Shown: positions 38,035 to 42,828 of the stretch, in pieces
How the letters are laid out: the number at the start of each line of letters is the position of its first letter
How positions within the stretch are numbered: the stretch's first letter is position 1
NCBI GenBank assembly: GCA_030265505.1
Contig: JAJDGD010000007.1
Location: 1-42,828, forward strand
DNA: 42,828 nucleotides
Reading direction: 5' to 3'
Origin: Ruminococcaceae bacterium OttesenSCG-928-O06
Lineage (GTDB): Bacteria; Bacillota; Clostridia; Oscillospirales; Ruminococcaceae
Program-made: the position numbers and the translations under genes
The notes under the pieces: generated by a model
The model's input: only the letters and a program-made list of their open reading frames with translations
Database searches by the model: none
What the model was told of the DNA's origin: nothing

Positions 38035-38457
38035 ATGCCCAACATCCATATGCATTACGTCGTCCCCGGGGACGACTTTACCCGTGCGGGCGAGGCCAGC
38101 GCGGATTTGAAGGCCCGGCTGAAAAAGCTGGGCATGCCCAGCGACGCCGTGCGCAAGGTGGCCATTGCCCTGTACGAGGGGGAGATCAACCTGGCCATCC
38201 ATGCGGGCGGGGGCGAAATTGAGGTGCAGGTATTTCCCGACAAGGTGGAGATGACCCTGACCGATACCGGCCCCGGCATCCCCGACATAGACCTTGCCAT
38301 GCGTGCGGGGTGGTCCACCGCGCCGGACGAAGTGCGCAGCCTGGGCTTTGGCGCCGGCATGGGCCTGCCCAACATGAAGAACTACGCCGATGATTTCGAG
38401 ATAGAATCTGAAGTAGGGGTGGGCACCCGTGTGTTTATGCGGGTGAACGTGGCGTAA
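38035..38457 (+). CDS. HATPase_c (anti-sigma/serine kinase-like) ATP-binding protein
   Basis: VRKVAIALYEGEINLAIHAGGGEIEVQVFPDKVEMTLTDTGPGIPDIDLAMRAGW...LGFGAGMGLPNMKNYADDFEIESEVGVGTRVFMRV: N and G boxes, no H-box. Confidence 0.9.
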   Translation: MPNIHMHYVVPGDDFTRAGEASADLKARLKKLGMPSDAVRKVAIALYEGEINLAIHAGGGEIEVQVFPDKVEMTLTDTGPGIPDIDLAMRAGWSTAPDEVRSLGFGAGMGLPNMKNYADDFEIESEVGVGTRVFMRVNVA

Positions 38458-38591
38458 AACGCCCGCCCGCGCCGGCCGCAGCGCCTTGCGCGTAGCGGCC
38501 ATAGCCCATACAAAATACTGCACAAGGCCTTTTTTGCGGCGCGCGGGTGTTTGCGGCACACGCCGGCGCCGCCCAAAGAAAGCGAGAAGCC

Positions 38592-39866
38592 ATGTCCGAT
38601 TATTTCCATTCCGTTACCCTTGACAAGGACGAATGCAAGGGTTGCATCAACTGCATAAAGCGCTGCCCCACCCAGGCCATTCGGGTGCGGGACGGCAAGG
38701 CCCACATCATCACAGAGCTTTGTATAGACTGTGGGGAGTGTATTCGCGTGTGCCCGCACCACGCCAAAAAGGCCATTACAGACCCCTTGTCCATCATGGA
38801 CAACTACCGCTACAAGGTGGCGCTTACCCCGCCCAGCCTGTACGGGCAGTTCAACAACATAGAGGACCCGGACCTGGTGTTTGCCGCGCTGAAGGACATC
38901 GGGTTCGACGAAGTATTTGACGTGGCGCGCGCGGCCGAGCTGGCCAGCGACGCCACCCGCCGCATGCTGGCCACCGGTGCCATGCCAAGCCCGGTCATCT
39001 CCTCGGCGTGCCCGGCGGTGCTGCGGCTGATACGCGTGCGCTTCCCCAGCCTGATAAACCGGGTGCAGCCGCTGGTGGCCCCGGTGGAGATTGCCGCGCG
39101 CATGGCCAAGGACGAGGCCGAAAAACGCGGGCTGAAGCGCGAAGAGGTGGGGTGCATCTTCCTTACGCCCTGCCCGGCCAAGGTGACGGCCATCCGCATG
39201 CCCATAGGCACCGCCACCAGCGACATTGACGCCGCCGTGGCCGTGAAGGATGTGTACCCGCTGCTGGTGGGCGCCATGAAGCACGCCAAAGACGAAGCCG
39301 AACGCCCCCAAAGCGGGCGCATTGGCATTGGCTGGGCCGAAAGCGGGGGCGAGGCCGCGGGCCTGCTTACCACCGACGCCTACCTTGCCGCCGACGGTAT
39401 CGAGAACGTCATCCGCGTGCTGGAGGACTTGGAGGACAACAAGTACGCCAACATCGAGTTTGTGGAGCTGGACGCCTGCAGCGGCGGTTGCGTGGGGGGC
39501 GTTTTGCAGGTGGAGAACCCCTATATCGCCAAGTCCAAAATCAAAAAACTGCGGCGGTATATGCCCGTAAGCATGAACCATCTGGAGGAGGATATCCCCG
39601 CCCACATGCTGTGGGATACCGACCTGGAGTATTCCCCGGTGATGGAGCTGGGGAAAACAAAGCAGGAAAGTTTTGAAAAATACGCCGAATTTGAAGATAT
39701 CATGGAAAAACTGCCAGATTTAGACTGCGGTAGCTGCGGCGCGCCCACCTGTGAGTCCTTCGCGGAGGACGTGGTGCGGGGCAACGCCGTGTTGGGAGAT
39801 TGCGTGGTGCTGATGCGTAAAAAGATGGAGGCCATATTGAAGGCGGCCGGCCTGGATGGAACGTAA
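38592..39866 (+). CDS. Sensory-type [FeFe] hydrogenase large-subunit-like protein with 2x[4Fe-4S] N-terminus and C-terminal Fe-S domain
   Basis: CKGCINCIKRCP and CIDCGECIRVCP; H-cluster motifs SSACPAVLRLI, TPCPAKV, DACSGGCVGG; C-terminal DCGSCGAPTCESFAEDVVRG. Confidence 0.92.
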   Translation: MSDYFHSVTLDKDECKGCINCIKRCPTQAIRVRDGKAHIITELCIDCGECIRVCPHHAKKAITDPLSIMDNYRYKVALTPPSLYGQFNNIEDPDLVFAALKDIGFDEVFDVARAAELASDATRRMLATGAMPSPVISSACPAVLRLIRVRFPSLINRVQPLVAPVEIAARMAKDEAEKRGLKREEVGCIFLTPCPAKVTAIRMPIGTATSDIDAAVAVKDVYPLLVGAMKHAKDEAERPQSGRIGIGWAESGGEAAGLLTTDAYLAADGIENVIRVLEDLEDNKYANIEFVELDACSGGCVGGVLQVENPYIAKSKIKKLRRYMPVSMNHLEEDIPAHMLWDTDLEYSPVMELGKTKQESFEKYAEFEDIMEKLPDLDCGSCGAPTCESFAEDVVRGNAVLGDCVVLMRKKMEAILKAAGLDGT

Positions 39867-40081
39867 AAACGAAAAATTTTGCACCGTGCAGGCATAGCTG
39901 CAGCCGCGCCCGCGGCCGAACGGCCCCGCCCCGGCGGGCGGCACCATTATTCCTGCAATAATCTCGCAAAAATCCCCGTAAAATCAAGAAGAACAGAGTG
40001 TGCGGGAAAAGCATGGATTTCTAACAGATACGGTTAAAATAGTGCTTGATTTGTAGAAATAACGAACTTTTAGGAGGCCCT

Positions 40082-40414
40082 ATGACCACCGATGATTTTG
40101 CCCAAATGCCCGATTTTACGGTGGCGGTGCCCGGCGAGAGCCGGCCGGTTGCCTCGGTGTACTGCGCCGATTTGCTGAGCTGGGCCATGGGCCGCGCGCC
40201 GGCAGACGCCGCCTGGTGCACTGTGATGGGCAACGTGAACGCCGTGGCCGTGGCCCACCTGGCCGATGTTGCCGCCATTGTGCTGTGCGAGGACGCCGTT
40301 TTGGACGAGGACGCCCGCGAAAAAGCGGCCCAACAAGGGGTAATCATTGTGCGCACGGGCTTGCCGGCCTTTGCCGCGGGGGTGGCCATTGCGCAGCATG
40401 CCGGGCTGCTGTAG
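40082..40414 (+). CDS. Second DRTGG-like domain protein
   Basis: PGESRPVASVYCADLLSWAMGRAPADAAWCTVMGNVNAVAVAHLADVAAIVLCEDAVLDEDAREKAAQQGVIIVRTGLPAFAAGVAIA; RBS TAGGAGG. Confidence 0.8.
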   Translation: MTTDDFAQMPDFTVAVPGESRPVASVYCADLLSWAMGRAPADAAWCTVMGNVNAVAVAHLADVAAIVLCEDAVLDEDAREKAAQQGVIIVRTGLPAFAAGVAIAQHAGLL

Positions 40415-40498
40415 CGCCGCGGTGTGCAGAACGTGCGCGGGCATATTCCAAAATAACAAACGATTCTGCATAGGAAAAGGCGGGAAGAAGGTGAGACG

Positions 40499-41188
40499 GT
40501 GACATACGACCTCCACATCCATTCCTGCCTTTCCCCCTGTGCGAACGACGACATGACCCCCACCAACATTGCGGGCTTTGCCAAACTAAACGGCATTGAT
40601 TTGATTGCCGTGGCCGACCACAACAGCGCCCTAAACCTGCCGGCCACGGCCCAGGCCTGCGAGGCCTACGGGGTGCGGCTGCTGCCCGCCATAGAGATGA
40701 ACACGGCGGAGGAGATTCATCTTCTGTGTTATTTTGCCCGGGTGGAGGATGCCTTGGCCATGGGGGAAGCCATTTACGAAAACCTGCCCCGCTACCCCTA
40801 CGACCATGAAATTTGGGGCCGCCAGCTGGTGATGGACGCTGAGGAGAATACCATTGGCGAGGTGGACAAGCTGCTTACCGCCGCCTGCACACTGGATTTA
40901 TACGCCGCCAAAGCCCTGTGCGAAAAGCTGGGCGGCATTGCGGTGCCCGCCCATGTGGACAAAGAGAGCACCTCGCTGCTGTCTGTTTTGGGCTTTGCGC
41001 CCGAGGACCTGCCCTTTGCCGCCTATGAGGTGAAGCGGCCGGAGCATACCCTGGCCGCCCTGTGGGAGAGTGGCCGCCTGCCCGCCGGGGTGGAGATTTT
41101 GACCAGCAGCGACGCCCACAGCCTGGGCGAGATACCTGAGCACCCGCGCACGCTTTCCCCCCAAAGCTGCCTGTGGCGGCTGCTGTAG
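40499..41188 (+). CDS. PHP domain-containing phosphoesterase
   Basis: (GTG) TYDLHIHSCLSPCANDDMTPTNIAGFAKLNGIDLIAVADHNSALN...LLPAIEMNTAEEIHLLCYF...AVPAHVDKES...SSDAHSLGE. Confidence 0.93.
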   Translation: MTYDLHIHSCLSPCANDDMTPTNIAGFAKLNGIDLIAVADHNSALNLPATAQACEAYGVRLLPAIEMNTAEEIHLLCYFARVEDALAMGEAIYENLPRYPYDHEIWGRQLVMDAEENTIGEVDKLLTAACTLDLYAAKALCEKLGGIAVPAHVDKESTSLLSVLGFAPEDLPFAAYEVKRPEHTLAALWESGRLPAGVEILTSSDAHSLGEIPEHPRTLSPQSCLWRLL

Positions 41189-41342
41189 CCGGGGCCGCAG
41201 GGTATACGAAGCGGGCGGATACCAAACAAATTTCCCCGCCGCCACCGGGTGCCCATCACAAGAGGAAAAAAGACGCACACAGCGGGCGGTGCTGCATGCC
41301 GGGAAACAACGTCCAACCGCCCCGCTTTTTTGGCCCCGGCTT

Positions 41343-41371
41343 TTGTGCTTTGCAGGTGGATGTGCTATACT
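41343..41371 (+). promoter_or_regulatory. Putative promoter of the downstream DEAD-box gene
   Basis: TTGTGC-N17-TATACT. Confidence 0.5.
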
Positions 41372-41548
41372 TTGGGCAGCCGCACCACGCCGGCGCCGGG
41401 CTCCCTTTCAAGAGAGAATTTCTTGCTCGAAGCCTAAAAAATGGCGAAGACAAACAGAAAGTTTGAACATATAGAAACAGACGACGAAACGGAACAACAA
41501 TTCTCCCGGCTGCGGCGCGGGACGCATAGAATGGACGGAAGCAAATAC

Positions 41549-42828
41549 ATGACCTTTCAGGATTTACAGCTTGACGCGCCCCTGTTGCGGGCAGTAAAAG
41601 AGGCGGGCTATGCACGGCCCACCCCCATACAGCAAAAAGCCATTCCCCCGGTGCTGGCCGGGCGGGACCTTTTGGGCTGCGCCCAAACCGGCACCGGCAA
41701 AACCGCCGCCTTTGCGTTGCCCATATTGCAGCGCCTGGCGGCAGCGCCTATTCCCCAGGGGAAGGGGCGCTTGCCGCGCGCGCTGGTGCTTACCCCCACG
41801 CGCGAGCTTGCCCTGCAGATAGAGGAGAGCTTTGTATTGTATGCAAAGCACCTGAAACTGCGCAGCGCCGTAATTTATGGCGGGGTGGGGCAGGCGCCCC
41901 AGGTGCAGCAGCTAAAGGCGGGCGTGGATATTTTGACGGCCACCCCCGGCCGCCTGAACGACTTGATTGGCCAGGGGTATATCAAACTTTCGGCCATTGA
42001 GGTGTTTGTGCTGGACGAAGCCGACCGCATGCTGGACATGGGCTTTGTGAACGACGTGAAAAAGGTGATAGCCCACCTGCCCGCGCAGCGGCAAACGCTG
42101 CTTTTTTCCGCCACCATGCCCGGGGAAATTGTGCAGCTGGCAAACAGCCTGCTAAAAGACCCGGTGAAGGTGTTTGTTACCCCGCCTGCCACCACGGTGC
42201 AGGCCATTGCCCAGCAGCTGTACGGGGTGGAAAAGGCCGACAAACGCAAGCTGCTGGCCCAGCTGCTGCAAGCAGGCGACGTGCAAAGCGCCCTGGTGTT
42301 TACCCGCACAAAGCACGGAGCCGACCGCGTGGTGCGCGATTTGAAGCGCGACGGCGTGGCGGCGGCGGCCATCCACGGCAACAAAAGCCAAACTGCCCGG
42401 CAAACGGCCCTGGCCCGCCTGAAAAAAGGCGAGATACAGGCCCTTGTGGCCACAGACATCGCCGCGCGGGGCCTGGATATCAACGAGCTGTCCCATGTGT
42501 TCAACTACGACTTGCCCAATATCCCCGAGACCTATGTGCACCGCATTGGCCGCACCGGGCGGGCGGGCCACGGGGGCATTGCCGTAAGTTTTTGCACGCT
42601 GGACGAATACCCCTACCTGTTGGACATTGAAAAGCTGATAGGTTTTGCCTTGCCCCGCGCAGAGGGGCACCCCTGGCACCTGCCGCTGCCCACCGGCGCC
42701 GCGCCGCAAAAGGCCCCGGCCCCCAAAACCGCCGGCAGCGCCGCCCGCACCAAGCAAAAAACTACTGCGCCCGCCGCGAAAAACCAGCAGAAACCCGCGG
42801 CCAAGGCGCAGGAAAAGCCTGCCGCAAA
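41549..42828 (+). CDS. DEAD/DEAH box helicase (RhlE-like), truncated by the window end
   Basis: Not in the ORF track because no stop is reached. [55 protein letters not shown]...[13 protein letters not shown]...SATMPG...[13 protein letters not shown], then Lys/Ala/Pro tail. In-frame ATGs at 41441 and 41531 are alternative starts. Confidence 0.95.
   Translation, partial: MTFQDLQLDAPLLRAVKEAGYARPTPIQQKAIPPVLAGRDLLGCAQTGTGKTAAFALPILQRLAAAPIPQGKGRLPRALVLTPTRELALQIEESFVLYAKHLKLRSAVIYGGVGQAPQVQQLKAGVDILTATPGRLNDLIGQGYIKLSAIEVFVLDEADRMLDMGFVNDVKKVIAHLPAQRQTLLFSATMPGEIVQLANSLLKDPVKVFVTPPATTVQAIAQQLYGVEKADKRKLLAQLLQAGDVQSALVFTRTKHGADRVVRDLKRDGVAAAAIHGNKSQTARQTALARLKKGEIQALVATDIAARGLDINELSHVFNYDLPNIPETYVHRIGRTGRAGHGGIAVSFCTLDEYPYLLDIEKLIGFALPRAEGHPWHLPLPTGAAPQKAPAPKTAGSAARTKQKTTAPAAKNQQKPAAKAQEKPAA

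Overview
This 42.8 kb, GC-rich window looks like ordinary chromosome from an anaerobic Clostridia-like Firmicute; that assignment is inferred from gene content. I see no phage, IS, CRISPR, rRNA or tRNA. After discarding many antisense ORFs, about 30 genes are supportable. Main blocks: (i) iorAB then paaK + ACT-domain genes for aromatic 2-oxoacid / aryl-acid metabolism; (ii) a hybrid histidine kinase, a GGDEF/degenerate-EAL/HDOD protein and a PAS-GAF-GGDEF-EAL protein; (iii) a 2-hydroxyacyl-CoA dehydratase activase/HgdB-like pair split by an ATGA overlap, with an in-frame palindromic insertion; (iv) citrate synthase, an AraC regulator, a YgjP-like protease and a tandem rubredoxin-like/FAD oxidoreductase fusion; (v) a CIRCE-controlled hrcA-grpE-dnaK-dnaJ operon; (vi) a putative H2/redox-sensing cluster, DRTGG - HATPase - sensory-type [FeFe] hydrogenase - DRTGG - PHP; (vii) two DEAD-box helicases, one running off the window end and absent from the ORF track. 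The best candidates for an under-described system are cluster (vi), whose hydrogenase has the proton-transfer Cys replaced by Ala (SSACP instead of TSCCP), and a dispersed palindromic element family found both inside a coding sequence and in intergenic regions. One copy appears to supply the -35 box of a downstream gene. All family assignments come from reading motifs by eye; no searches were run.
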